A stretch of DNA of 64,000 bases from Coenobita brevimanus (taxonomy: Eukaryota > Arthropoda > Malacostraca > Decapoda > Coenobitidae). Both the position numbers and the translations under genes were made by a program. Shown here piece by piece: positions 11,546 to 22,929 of this stretch. Under the pieces are notes generated by a model. It had not been told where the DNA came from. It was given only the letters and a program-made list of their open reading frames with translations, and made no database searches. Where the stretch lies: NCBI GenBank assembly GCA_032717465.1, contig CM064653.1, forward strand, positions 37,244,603 through 37,308,602. The letters are read 5' to 3'. Every line of letters begins with the position of its first letter. Position 1 is the first letter of the stretch.

Positions 11546-11599
11546 TTAAATAACAGAACAGAGGAAGGAAAAACAAATGAATAAAAAAATAATCCACAC

Positions 11600-12828
11600 A
11601 CTAGATTACTGGTGTCCTCTGTTCATAAAATATCTGTAACAGTTAGACTTGAACAGCTGTAGGTTGAAGTTTGGAGGGAAACAACTCTGGGAAAGCTAGT
11701 TCCAGAGAGATGCAGTTCGGGGAATGAAAGAAATCTGATAGGCAGAAGTTTTGCAATATGGCTTTGTGACATTCCAGTCATAAGCACTACCAGACGCCTG
11801 TGTAGCATGAGGGAAGGCATGGAGAGGTGGCACCATGGATGCAACTTCGTCTGAGCATTTGCCATAAAAATATCTGTAAATAATGCACGGGAGGCAACAT
11901 TCCTTCTTACTTGTAGGGGAGGTAGTTTATTTGTAATGGCAGGGTTGTTTATAATTCTAACAGCTTTGTTCTGAATTTTGTCTAGTTGTTTTAATGAAAC
12001 CTCTCCACATCCATTCCACAAGAGTGAGCAATATTCAAGCTGAGAGCACACACACCTTCTGAACTAGTGTACATCGTCAGTGAAGAAGTTACAGACTCTG
12101 TACAATAATCCAAGTTTCTCTGAGGTGGATTAAGCAAGTGATCTAACATAAGAGGTCCAGCTGAGGGCATTGTTAAGTGTGATGCTGAGAATTTCAATAC
12201 TTTTGGAGATGGGAATATAGTAGCATAGAAGGTAATATACAAATCTGGCAATGTCTGTCTATTAGTAAATTGTATATATTTAGTTTTACTAGCATTAAAT
12301 GAGACAAGGTTGTTTTGTCCCCATTTACTGATCGTAGATAGGTCTTGATTTATGGAGATGGCTGTACTGAGTTGAGAGGTAGAGATATTAGACTTGGTAA
12401 ATGGGTGTCTGAGTGTGAATGAACTATGTAGTGTTGAGTCATCTGCATATGAGTGGATGCGATTGTGGGTGACAGATGAGATCATTAATATGAACCAGGA
12501 ACAGGGTTGGCACCAGAACTGATCCCTGCGGAACGCCAGCGTTAATTGAGTGGAAATTGGAGTATACATCATCTACTTTTATTTTCCTGTCACTGAGATA
12601 TGAGTACTTCAAAGGAACAAAAGACGTTAGTCCGTAGGAAGGGAGTTTAGACAGAAGAGAACGGTGCCATATTCTGTCGAAAGCTTTAGAAATATCAAGG
12701 GCTATTGCATGAGTTTCTCAATGTAGGTAAATTGACATGGATGGTATAAGTTGGGAGACTGAGTATGTCAATGGTGGATCTTTCGTGGCAAAAACCATAT
12801 AGTCTATCACTAAGTTGTTGGATTCAAG
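11600..12828 (-). mobile_element. CR1/L2-group LINE, 3' RT fragment
   Basis: Translation on the minus strand, across several frame breaks, gives core RT motifs in the right order: AIALDISKAFDRIWH (about 12660-12710), the catalytic SYADDSTLH (about 12440), and the thumb/C-terminal LEYCSLLWNGCGE, LDKIQNKAVRIINN (about 11950-12040). Endonuclease and 5' RT are missing: homology stops at 12828, where a Tc1 fragment begins. There is no RNase H. It is a decayed, 5'-broken copy and the exact clade is not resolved. Confidence 0.7.
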
Positions 12829-13122
12829 GTCACTACCTTTGCGCCAGTACACGCGCGCTCCTCGATTACAGGTAACACTAAATGTTGCCTCATCAGACCT
12901 CAACACTGACAACCATTGGTCCTCACCCCAGTTAAGGTACTTGTTAGCAAAGGCAAGCCTACGAAGTCGCTGGTAACGTGTAAGAAGAGGCTTCCTCACA
13001 GGCCTGTGACTTGTGTAACCAAGTTCATGGACTCTTTGAGACACCGTGCACACTGAAACCTCACCAAACACTTCTGGGTTGCATTCCTTAATTTTCCTTG
13101 CACAAACACCAAACTGCGTCAT
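12829..13122 (-). pseudogene. Tc1-like transposase fragment
   Basis: About 98 codons match the middle of the Tc1 transposase at 20824-21840 almost residue for residue: ARKIKE.NPEVFGEVSV, RVHELGYTSHRPV, RLAFANKYLNWGE and WLSVLRSDEATFSV, the last holding the first catalytic Asp. It keeps the VYWRKGSD stretch that the longer copy has partly lost. Both ends are broken: upstream it runs into RTE-like LINE sequence and downstream into the CR1-like LINE in an accidental open frame. No inverted termini are visible. Confidence 0.8.
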
Positions 13123-13124
13123 CA

Positions 13125-13744
13125 GAATAAGCGATGAAATTCTTCAAGAAGTTGAGGAGTGCAACTACTTGGGACAAATACTAAAATTAACAAAAGATCA
13201 TGATAGCAAAATAAAAAGATGCATTACAATTGGATGGAAAGCTTTCGGTAAACATAGAGACATTATGAAAAGTAGCTTGCCAGTTTGTATGAAATGAAAA
13301 GTATATAATGAATGTATAATTCCAGATATGATGTATGGTTGTGAGACCTGGAAACTGACAAAATCAATGGAAAATAAATTAATCTGTTCTCAGAGAACAA
13401 TGGAAAGGTCAATGTTGGGAATATCTTTATGAGACAGGAAAAGATCAACTTGGGTGAGAGAGCAGTCTAAAGTCAAAGATACAGAAGTTATAAAAGAACA
13501 GAAATGGAGGTGGGCAGGCCATATAGCAAGAATAAGGGATAACCGATGGAGCAAGAGGCTGACTGACTGCACACCAAGAGATTGTAAGCATAGCAGAAAA
13601 AGGCCAGACAGGAGATCGAGAGATGAGATTGAGAAATTTGTAAGGAAAACGTGGCAAAGACTGACTCAGTCAAGGAATTCGTGGAAAAGGTTGGGGGAGG
13701 CCTTTGTTCAGCAGTGGACTAGTTATGGCTGATGATGATGATGA

Positions 13745-13750
<6 letters not shown>
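13125..13750 (+). mobile_element. RTE-like LINE, 3' end fragment of a different family
   Basis: Frames 13125-13297 and 13300-13732 encode the C-terminus of an endonuclease-reverse transcriptase: EVEECNYLGQILKLTKDHDS, MMYGCETWKLT, RTMERSMLGISL, KWRWAGHIARI and TPRDCKHSRKRPDR, ending at a TGA followed by a (TGA)n tail at about 13728-13748. This tail and protein differ from the (TAGA)-tailed copies, so it is a second RTE-type family. It has internal stops and lacks the catalytic domain. Confidence 0.75.

Positions 13751-13790
<40 letters not shown>
13748..13790. repeat. (AT)n microsatellite
   Basis: About 21 AT units lie between the (TGA)n tail of a LINE fragment and the left terminus of a GAGGC-type TIR element. 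The start of the second GAGGC element at 18244 is also next to a long (AT)n run. Confidence 0.95.
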
Positions 13791-13793
<3 letters not shown>

Positions 13794-16700
13794 GCGCTTG
13801 GAGGGAAAACCAGGTAAGCGCCACCCCGGCCAGAAACGGAGTTACATATACCACCTTATTCCCCAAATCCTCTTCTACCACAACAATGAGGATTTAAGTG
13901 AAAAGATGTCCCTAAGATGGTTGAAAATTACGATTTTTAAAGGGCTGTGAACGACTGTACTGCTATTGATAGCCAACCACTCCATGACATTACCATTAGG
14001 TCCATTTTGGCTTAGTATTTTCTTCTCCCAAGTACTGCATCCTTGGAAACCAACATCATGTCCAGTTTTCCTGCTTGAGTTAAGGCGATTTTACCATAGT
14101 ATTCATGTCAAAACACGCACTTATTGTAAGCCGCAGGTATGTGAGGCTATGAGTGAGAGGGAAAACCAGGCGAGCGCCACACAGCAGGAGGTGGCTGCAA
14201 GATGCGCCAATCGCGTGGCTCGACGCATACCACCAAGCTTTTTTTTATGACACCACCATATAGGCACATGTCCTTACTTACCTACTGACATATTTTCAGT
14301 CTCAATATCTTATAGCTGACCTACAATAACACATATTATGGGTAAAAGTACTGCTACTTTGTCATCGATTGTTGTCTAACAAGAGGAGAAAGAAGATGTT
14401 ATTGAATTTTTTCATTTAAAATATCACTAATTATCAGCGTCTGAGTATCATTACGGAGAAGTAGATGAATTAGGCTACATGGAAAAAAAAAAAAAACTAT
14501 CTATCTATCTATCTATTGCCAGATGCCTCAATCCCATTTCGGATGGCCACAAACAAATCGCCTCCAAGTCGCCATGTCCCCCGCCATTTCACTGCCCTGC
14601 TCCCAACTCACACCCCCCTCTCTCATATACCTCTCTACCGCATCCCTCCATCTCATCCTCGACCTCCCCCTCCCTCTTCCCCGCTCCACCTCACTCATAT
14701 ACACTCTCTTCGTCAGTCTTTCACCCTCCATCCTCTCCACATGGCCAAACCACCTCAGAGTGTTCCTCATAACGCTTCCTATCACATCCACATCCACACC
14801 ACAACGCTCCTTTATATCCTCATTCGTCAGCCTGTCTCTCCACGTGACTCCACAGGCTCCTCTTAAATAACTCATTTCCACTGCTCTCACTCTTGATTTG
14901 TGTCCTTTCAACAACGTCCAAGCTTCACTTCCATACGTTAGAGTTGGTATCACAATACTGTCATGTAGTAACTTTTCACTTCCATGCTCACTTCCCTGTT
15001 TCTTATCACTGCTTTCAAAGAACCAGCAACCTTTCTTCCCTCCTGTACCCTTTCAAGAACTTCACCCTCCAAACTTCCATCCTTACTCATCACACTACCC
15101 AAGTACTTAAATGTACTCACATTTTCCAATTCCTCACCATCCAACCTCGCTGTACATTCACTGACTTCACCTCTCTCAAAGACCATCACTTTACTCTTCC
15201 CTACATTCACCTTTAGATTCCGTTTCTTACACACTCTCCCAAACTCATTAACCAAGCCTTGCGGCTCCCCTTCGTCTTCACTCAACAACACAGTATCATC
15301 TGCAAACAACAGTACAGGGAGTTTCCAAACACTATCCTCTCTCACCAGGGCCACTCCAACATCCATTACCCTACCTTGTACCTCTTTTTATTACCCCATC
15401 CATGTACAGATTGAACAACCATGGAGATATGACACATCCCTGTTTCAACCCAACTTTCAAAGAGAAAAATTCACTTAGTTCACCATCCACACGCACTGCA
15501 GCCATAGCACCATCGTACATACTCTTCACAGCATTCAACAACTTCCCATCTACTCCATATATTCTTAACACTTTCCACAATCCCTGTCTATCCACCCTGT
15601 CATATGCTTTCTCCAAATCCATGAAAGCCGCATACAACTTCTTTCCCTTCTCTAGAAACTTTTCCACTAAAGATCTAAGAATGAATATCTGATCTACACA
15701 ACCTCTTCCCTTCCTAAAGCCTCCCTGTTCTTCTCCAACTACTTTCTCTGTTCTTTCCCTAACTCTGTCAATAAGTATCCTACCATACACTTTTCCTATT
15801 ATACTAAGACAAATACCCCTATGATTACCACACACTTCTTTTTCCCCTTTTCCTTTGTACAAGGGAATAATTATACCTGACTTCCAATCCTCCGGGACTC
15901 TACCTTCCTCCTAGACCAATCTGCACATCTTCCACATCCATTCTACTACTATCTCTCCCCCATGCTTCAGCATTTCACCACACACTCCATCAATTCCTGG
16001 GGCTTTCCCCGATTTAACTTTCTTCATTGCTTCCACAACTTCTATCCTACTGATTTCTTCCTGTCTTCTCACCTCCCTCCTTCTCCCAGCCATTCCCCAG
16101 CCACTTCTCGCATTACTTCCATCCTCTACATTCAACAATTCCTTAAAGTGTTCTCTCCATCTGCTCACTTTTTCTCCCTTCTCCACTAGTAATCTACCAT
16201 TTTTATCTTCCACTCCCCGGCTAACTTCACTTCCACCCTGTCTTACTCTTTTCACCTCTTTCCAGAACATTTTCTTACAGTCCCTCCACTTTACACTCAA
16301 ATTCCTTCCAAATTCCTCATCCACTCTCTTCTTACTCTCTCTTACTAATCTTTTCACCTCTCTTTCTTTCTTTCTACATATAACTCTCTCTTCCGCCTCT
16401 CAACTTATTCCACGCCTTTATTTCTCATCCATTCATTGTATGCTTTCTTCTTTTGTGCCACAGCCTGTCTCACCTCTTCAGTCCACCACGCTGTTCCTTG
16501 CACCCCCCTCCGTCTTCTCTTCCCTCCACACACCACATCACATGCTGCACATATTTCTTCTGTAATTATCCTACACACACCTTCCACGTCTCCCATCTGC
16601 TCCAATTCATATTTGCCCAATCGTTCCTCCATTTCTCTCTTATACTCTGCCTTTTTCTCATCCTCTTGTAACCTTTCCACTCTCCTTGCAACTACTCCAT

Positions 16701-16801
16701 TGGTTGAAAAGTTATGTCATATTTTAAGTACACAAACTTTAACAGCGTTTTTTTCTGTTTTCTTTTTTTGGCGCTTACCTGGTTTTCCCTCTAATGGCCT
16801 C
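13791..16801. mobile_element. GAGGC-type TIR element 1 (holds RTE copy 2)
   Basis: The left end (13791-13823) and the inverted right end (16769-16801) share 30 of 33 bases, starting GAGGC and ending AACCAGGTAAGCGCC. Both sides are flanked by AT, but the (AT)n context makes the duplication ambiguous. Without the LINE insert (14495-16697) the element is about 0.8 kb and has no transposase, so it is non-autonomous. Part of the terminus recurs as a direct copy at about 14157-14180 (GGGAAAACCAGGCGAGCGCC). The right end directly abuts the tail of RTE copy 3. I cannot name the superfamily. Confidence 0.65.
14495..16697 (-). mobile_element. RTE-type LINE, copy 2, 5'-truncated
   Basis: It has a (TATC)n tail at 14495-14518 and then about 2.2 kb homologous to the 3' two thirds of copy 1. 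Coding pieces on the minus strand cover RT (ICLSIIGKVYGRIL, QGGFRKGRG, AFMDLEKAYDRVD, KQGCVISPWLFN, LLFADDTVLL) and the C-terminus (MRNTLRWFGHVERM). The pieces fall in several frames, for example around 14950, 15368 and 15900, so the ORF is broken. Homology ends at 16697 within the endonuclease-RT linker, typical of abortive reverse transcription. Confidence 0.85.
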
Positions 16802-16802
16802 A

Positions 16803-17450
16803 TATATATCTATTGCCAGACGCCTCAATCCCGTTTGGAGTGGCCACAAACAAATCGCCTCCAAGTCGTCCTGTCCCCCTCCATTTCACTGCCCTGCTCC
16901 CAACTCACACCCCCCTCTCTCATATACTCTCCACTCCATCCCTCCATCTCATCCTTGGCCTCCCCCTCCCTCTACCCCCCTCCATCTCGCTCATATACAC
17001 TCTCCTCATCAGTCTCTCACACTCCATCCTCTCCACATGGCCAAACCACCTCAGTGTGTTCCTCCTAATGCTTCCTACCACATCCACATCCACACCACAA
17101 CGCTCCTTTATATCCTCATTCGTCAGGCTGTCTCTCCATGTGACTCCACAGGCTCCTCTTAAATAACTCATTTCCACTGCTCTCACTCTTGACTTGTGTC
17201 CTTCCAACAACGTCCAAGCTTCACTTCCATACATTAGAATTGGTATCACAATACTGCCAAGTAGTAACTTTTTCACTTCCATGCTCACTTCCCTGTTTCT
17301 TATCGCTGCTTTCAAGGAACCAGCAACCTTTCTTCTTTCTTGTACCTTTCAAGAACTCCACCCTCCAAACTTCCATCCTTACTCATCACACTACCCAAGT
17401 ACTTAAACGTACTCACATTTTCCAATTCCTCACCATCCAACCTCACTGTA
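16803..17450 (-). mobile_element. RTE-type LINE, copy 3, 3' part
   Basis: The 3' 648 bases of copy 3, with a short tail at 16803-16812. A readable stretch on the minus strand encodes the RT C-terminus (MYGSEAWTLLEGHKSRV, VEMSYLRGACGVTWRD, NTLRWFGHVERM). Homology stops exactly at a TA (17449-17450), where a DNA transposon begins. The LINE resumes at TA 22930-22931, and the two halves sum to about 3.15 kb. Confidence 0.85.
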
Positions 17451-18078
17451 CAGTTGCAAACAGATGACTCGAATCCACCTAGTCCACCAACATGTTTGGT
17501 GTTTTATCTGGTAACAACGGTAGCTATGAACTTGATCGAGATCCAGTCGGCTGTTCTGGCAAAACAAACCAAGTGATAATTTGTCAATGTGCAGTTCTAA
17601 CTGGTCTCCAATCAGTATAATGTAAGTAAACGTATTATACTGATAATTAATAATGTGTCATACACATGGTAGATATATTTATAGCCATAGTATTACAACA
17701 TAGGCTTCTAAGTAGTGATTCATTCATTCATGTGAAACACACGGGTATTGGTAGTGATTTATTTTGTTCGACCATCGTCATGAACCAAACGAACCTTACC
17801 AGTTTTCAAGAGATATGCCGTAGGGTTATTATTTCCCCGCAACCTCGCATTATTATCACAAAAATACCGTCATGCTAGTCATCCCTCACCATGAACCTCA
17901 CTTTCGTCGACCTCTGAATCCGAAGCAGGTGGGCAAGTTAAAGGTTTACACCATAGTATGCGGAACAGGCGGAGGTTGGATGTGGGAGTTATAAGGAGGA
18001 TGGTGGGTGAGGAAGGGAGGGACGAGGTGGGACGTCTGATGGAAGGGGGAGCGAGTGGCAATGGTTACCTCTTTGCCA

Positions 18079-18238
<160 letters not shown>

Positions 18239-18243
18239 TACAT

Positions 18244-19350
18244 GAGGCGTTTAGAGCCACAGGGGCATCCTCACCAATATACTGGTTTTGAGTTAGGTAG
18301 GGGAGACAACAGGCTTAACCCTCTTCTCAGTGACAGCACTGGTTGCCATACAAGATTCAGCCTTCTGGACAGTGGTAGAGGGGCTCAAAGTCACGTGGGT
18401 TTGTCCATGCTGCCGGGCGAACAAATCAGAGCAGGCAGGCATCTAAGCCACACAGCCCAAACCAATCAGCATTCTCACTCTCTGCCACTTCCCCAGAGCA
18501 GCCAATCAGCAAGCGTGTGGCCCGCCCGGTGTGCCGGTGGGGCTTCCCTCCTGTGTTCACTGAGGTGTATAATTATTACGTACTGGATTTTTACCCCATT
18601 TATCGTGGATTATTGGTGACAAGATGTGCTGTTGTTATTGGGGTTGAAGGGGGGGTGGCAAGATGAGTTCATCACATAGTTACAGTGAGGAGATGGTGCC
18701 TATAACCTCTCGTAAGTGTCAGAAGTGTGTAGAGAAGTGGAAAAAGGTAGAAAGGAAGAGAAAAAGAGAGTGGTGAGGGGAGACAGTGGGAGGGGGCGTG
18801 GCACCGAGGAGGCAGAGTTGGATGTCGATCTCCTAGATGACGACCCCACCATGTAACCCTCCACTACCCCTTCTCAATTTACTTAAGCACTACACTACTT
18901 TTTTTTTTTTTTAGTGTTATTATTTCAATCTATTATGGTAGAGGAAAAATAATAGCTGCATTGATTTCAGTTTTAGTTGTCAAAAACGTGAAATTACAGT
19001 AATAATTATTTGTTTATTAATATTAAGTGAACTGGAATCTTCAGTTAATAAAGTTTTGTACATTAATACATTCGTTGATGTTTTTTCTGCTATGTTTTTA
19101 AATCCCTACAATATGTTATTATGCCCACTTATAAATTGGGGGTTTGGTTTACTGCCTATTTTGTGGTTACGGTTATTATTGTTTTGTTTTTTTGGCTTTA
19201 CATGTAAAGCATAGGCGCTGATGATCATTTTGATGTATAAAAGGTTTGTTTATTGCCTTCTGGTTATGACGTTGCCATAAACACAACTTTAAAGCGTCAT
19301 AACTCAAAAGTACATTTTGGCGCCGATGCCCCTTTGGTTCTAGACGCCTC
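18244..19350. mobile_element. GAGGC-type TIR element 2
   Basis: The left end GAGGCGTTTAGAGCCACAGG (18244) and the inverted right end GAGGCGTCTAGAACCAAAGG (19350) match over about 30 bases, including GGGGCATC further in. The first bases resemble those of element 1 at 13791 but the inner termini differ, so they look like two subfamilies. The flanks are AT on both sides within AT repeats. Inside, 18440-18520 has two CCAATCAG motifs that could be promoter CCAAT boxes, followed by a small ORF at 18663. No transposase is seen. Confidence 0.6.
18663..18776 (+). other. Small unrecognised ORF inside GAGGC element 2
   Basis: Thirty-seven codons from ATG to TGA: serine-rich start, a CxxC pair (KCQKC), then a very basic tail (KWKKVERKRKR). 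Downstream in another frame, about 18780-18857, an acidic stretch (LDVDLLDDDPTM) ends in TAA. The pattern of a short basic N-terminus and an acidic C-terminus could be what remains of a deleted transposase gene. I do not recognise the protein. Confidence 0.25.
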
Positions 19351-19357
19351 ATATATA

Positions 19358-20059
19358 AGTAAACCCTCATTATACAATGCCTCATTGTACGATATTTCGC
19401 TTATACAATGTCAAAATTTTAGTACCCTGTGCTCACTATACAATGGGAATGATTTGCAACAACGATGGATCATCCACGGCTCAGTGAACGGCAAATGTGC
19501 AAACGCAACAAAAACGTCCTCACACTGTCGGCATTAGACCACACACACTTGTCCACCGGTCCAGCCTCATTAGCTAGCCCTGCCCAGCCAGCTAGCCCAG
19601 TCTTATCGATTGGTCCAGCACCATCAGCCAGCACCACCCAGCCAGCTAGCCCAGTCTCATCCGCCAGTCCAGACTCATCAGCCAGCCCCGTGCAGCCAGC
19701 CAGCCCTGCCCAGTCAGCAAGTTCTGCCAGTGATGAGTGAGGGCTGTGAGGCCCTAACTGTCCCTTAGCCTCGGAGGGGACATCAACAATCCTATTTAGT
19801 TAAGTAATAGTAAGAACTACTGTATACTGTTATTTTCATGTTTTTCCCCTCTTTATTCGTTATTAATGTGTTACTTTACATGTTTAAACATAAGGATATT
19901 TCATGTATGTGAGTGTTAAGGTGTGTGAATGTGCGAGTTTAGGCAGGTCTGGGAACGTATCCCCATTGACTACATGTTATAACAGGTTCACTATACAATG
20001 GATTGCTATACGATGGGGTTTTCAGGAATGGAACCCCATCGTATAATGAGGGTTTACTG
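19358..20059 (+). mobile_element. pogo/Tigger-type deletion derivative
   Basis: The inverted right end reads CAGTAAACCCTCATTATACG and the left end AGTAAACCCTCATTATACAA (first C lost), flanked by TA at 19356-19357 and 20060-20061. The CAGT start and TA target are typical of pogo/Tigger elements. It is 702 bp, far too short for an autonomous element. It holds one remnant ORF (19465-19740). It begins only seven AT-rich bases after GAGGC element 2 ends. Confidence 0.75.
19465..19740 (+). pseudogene. Internally deleted Tigger-like transposase remnant
   Basis: Ninety-one codons, open from ATG to TGA. The start (MDHPRLSERQMCKRNKNVLT) resembles the extreme N-terminus of Tigger/CENP-B-like transposases just before the DNA-binding helix-turn-helix. 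The rest is an Ala/Ser/Pro repeat (PASP, SASP) encoded by an imperfect minisatellite, resembling a degraded Ser/Pro-rich C-terminus that ends in DE. The DNA-binding domain and DDE catalytic core are absent. I infer deletion between start and tail; a chance ORF is possible. Confidence 0.4.
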
Positions 20060-20061
20060 TA

Positions 20062-20066
20062 TATAC

Positions 20067-20120
<54 letters not shown>
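20062..20120. repeat. (AT)n with short (AC)n
   Basis: An AT run directly after the right end of the pogo derivative, ending in ACACAC. Confidence 0.95.
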
Positions 20121-20126
<6 letters not shown>

Positions 20127-20154
20127 TATAAAAAAAACTAGTGTACTGTACTTG

Positions 20155-20649
20155 CTAAATAAACCGGTATGTAAATAAATGACAGGGAATCGTCCTGACG
20201 GAGAATTGTCGCCGACATTCCTCCCTGAAGTTTGTCCAACACTTTAACTTTGTCAGTGACACCACTTTACCAGCACGCTTTGGTGTGTTACCACATGCAT
20301 CACTGACACTACGCTTAGGTCCCATGTTGGCAGACAAGGCAAGCAATCACTGGAAGGCAGAAAAATAAGCCACAAATAACGATTCTCGAGTCACACATGA
20401 TTCGACCGTCGGATTCAAACTGACTGTGTGGTGCGTGGTAGACCGACCTCCCACACACACATACACACACACACATACATATATGTATGCACAAGGGCAG
20501 CAGGTAGACATTTTTTATATTTTATTTATTTCTCTTGTATACTGAAATTACTTATTTGAATACTATAATTTTATGTTTTAATTATTGTACAAAAAATTCG
20601 TGGATAACCGAAATCGCGTGAAAAAAGTTCGTGTGAATTAAGGAATTAC

Positions 20650-20652
<3 letters not shown>
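20155..20652 (-). mobile_element. Second Tigger-like deletion derivative
   Basis: On the minus strand one terminus reads CAGGTAATTCCTTAATTCAC (from 20652), a Tigger-style end. About 330 bases in, an ATG at 20325 opens MGPKRSVSDACGNTPKRAGK, the usual Gly-Pro-Lys-Arg start and basic stretch of a Tigger transposase. The reading dissolves after about 25 further residues at 20155. I found no matching left terminus. A (CA)n patch lies at about 20453-20475. Non-autonomous and broken. Confidence 0.55.
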
Positions 20653-20686
<34 letters not shown>

Positions 20687-20727
20687 CTGTATCTATCTAT
20701 CTATCTATCTATCCATCCATCTATCTA

Positions 20728-22113
20728 CAGTGCTCGTCAGAAGTATGGAGCGCCCTGCATCCCTCCTGAGAAACAAACCTTTCAACATTGAAAAAACATA
20801 AAAATAATGCATTTTATTTACCTTTAGTGCTTTGTAGGGTAGCCTTTACGTTTCTTCACGGACCTGAGACGTCTTGGAAGTGAAAGGGCGAGGCTCCTGA
20901 GGTGCTGGAGCGGTATTTTGTCCCAGGAGTCACGAATGGCGGCTTCCAGCTTAGGCAGAGAGCTCACGTCCTTCCCTTGGAGACTCTTCTTTACGAGGTA
21001 TCAGAGGTTTTCAATCGGGTTGAGGTCTGGGCTATTTCCTGGCCAGTCTGTCATGAATGATACCTCGCAGTCACGAAGCCAATTGGTGACCGATTTGGCC
21101 TTGTGAGCAGGTGCACCATCCTGCTGAAACACTCGTGCACCTGTTAGCTCGAAGGAGTCTGGTAAATGATCACACAGAAGCTCCAGGTAAACATCCTGAT
21201 TCACTCTGAGGTTCTTGGGAAGTACAACAAGCTTCCCCAAACCCTTCCCTGAGAAACAACCCCATACCATGAGTGAATCAGGATGTTTAACTGTGCTTTC
21301 TACATACCGTGGGTCAAGTGGGTCACTACCTTTTCGTGCTCCTCTGTTACAGGTAACACTAAACGTTGCCTCATCAGACCACAACACTGACAACCATTGC
21401 TCCTCACCCCAGTTTAGATATTTATTAGCAAAGGCAAGCCTACGAATTCTCTGGCTGCTAGAGAGAAGAGGCTTTTTCACAGGCCTGTGACTTGTGTAAC
21501 CAAGCTCATGCACCCTACGAGACACTGTTCTCACTGACACCTCACCAAACACTTCTGGGTTGCTCTCCTTAATTTTCCTTGCACTCACATGAGGATTAAA
21601 CTCCACTGCACGTTTTAAAACATTAACAGACCTTGGGGAAGTTTTCCTAGGCCTACCAGACCGCGGTTTCTTTGTGGGAACTTCACCACTGTTTTCCTCC
21701 CGAAATCGCGCACACCAACGACGCACTGTCGATCGTGCCACACCAACCAATTCACTAATTTCCTTTGTCTGGTGGCCTGCCTCCTTTAGAGCAATGATCT
21801 GGGATATGATTTCACTCGATAGTTCACGGGTAGGTGCCATAACAAAGTTTTAAAGGCCAAAACACTGTGGGACACTCGGTAAAAAATGGCGCAATTTGAG
21901 AGGGACACTCGGCGGAGTTCCTCTCTCTCAGGCAGCCCGTGGGCAACTGAGGCAGGACCCAACCAGCGTGTCGGAAGGCCTCAGGCTACCGTGACGTCAT
22001 GCTCGGAGCTCAAACTTGTGGCTCAATTCTTACCCCCAAAAATGGGTGATTCTTTTTGGGCCATAAGTATTGCGCGCCCGGCGGACAACGCTGAATACTT
22101 CTGACGAGTACTG
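20728..22113 (-). mobile_element. Tc1-like transposon, complete ends
   Basis: A 1386-bp element with inverted ends CAGTGCTCGTCAGAAGTATG (left) and CAGTACTCGTCAGAAGTATT (right, inverted), flanked by TA on both sides. It sits inside a (TATC/CATC)n microsatellite that continues on both sides. One transposase gene occupies most of it (20824-21840). Ends and length are those of a complete Tc1-family element; only the coding region is damaged. Confidence 0.9.
20824..21840 (-). pseudogene. Tc1-family transposase with one nonsense codon
   Basis: The transposase would cut and paste the element at TA sites. It starts at the ATG at 21840: MAPTRELSSEIISQIIALKE, a paired-like helix-turn-helix with VARSTVRRW, the GRPRKTS linker, then the catalytic core. 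The DD34E residues are visible: Asp in LWSDEATF, Asp in FQQDGAPAH and Glu in SPDLNPIENL. A TGA at 21001-21003 replaces the usual Trp after IENL. Reading through gives 58 more sensible residues (YLVKKSLQGK to KGYPTKH) to a TAA at 20824. Compared with the fragment at 12829, four residues (VYWR) are deleted after NRGAR. It is otherwise nearly intact, about 338 codons. Confidence 0.85.
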
Positions 22114-22929
22114 TATATCCATCTATCTATCTATATACTGTATTTATCTATCTATCTATCATAAATTTTATATATATATAAATATATAGCTGTATTTCCA
22201 ATAATTGATACAGGATAGCCAACCTTACCGCCCTGAAAGCAAATCTCCCACCACGACCCCACCCATTGTCCTCCTCTCTCCCAGACCCTCCAACTCTTCC
22301 TCCCCACCCTTCTACACCTATTGTTCTCTTAACGCCCACATCCTCCTCCTCCTCCCAACCCTTCCTCACCCACCACCCTCCTCAGTCCCACCTCCTGCTT
22401 CCCCTTCTATAGCAATAACTGTGGTATGCACCTTTAACTCTCCCAGTTGCATCACATTTGCTGATAACAGGTTTATGTGTCTCAAATTGACGAGACGGAG
22501 AGAAAGGGACCACGAATTATTTGTGATCATGCTAGGTTGCAGGGAAGCAGATAATCCTACGGCTTATCTCTTAAAAACCGGTAAAGTTTGTTTGGTTCAC
22601 GATGAAAGACGAACAAAATAAATCACTACCGATACCCGTGTGTCTCGCATGAATGAACGCACCACTATTTGGACGCCTAGGTTGTAAAATTATGGTTATA
22701 AATATATCTAACATGTGTATGACAAATTAATCATTATCAGAATAATACGTTTACTTGCATGATATTGACTGGGGACCAGTTAGAACTGCACATTTGACAA
22801 ATTACGACTGGGTTTGTTTCGAAAGAACAGCCGACTGAATCTCGGTCAAGTTCATACCCACCACTGTTACCAGAAAAAACACCAACATGTTGGTGAACTA
22901 GGTGGCCTCGAGTCATCTGCTCGCAACTG

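Noticed and set aside
11991..12572. Independent 193-codon gene
   Set aside because: It contains the YADD box and thumb of the CR1-like LINE; its first and last residues are out of frame.
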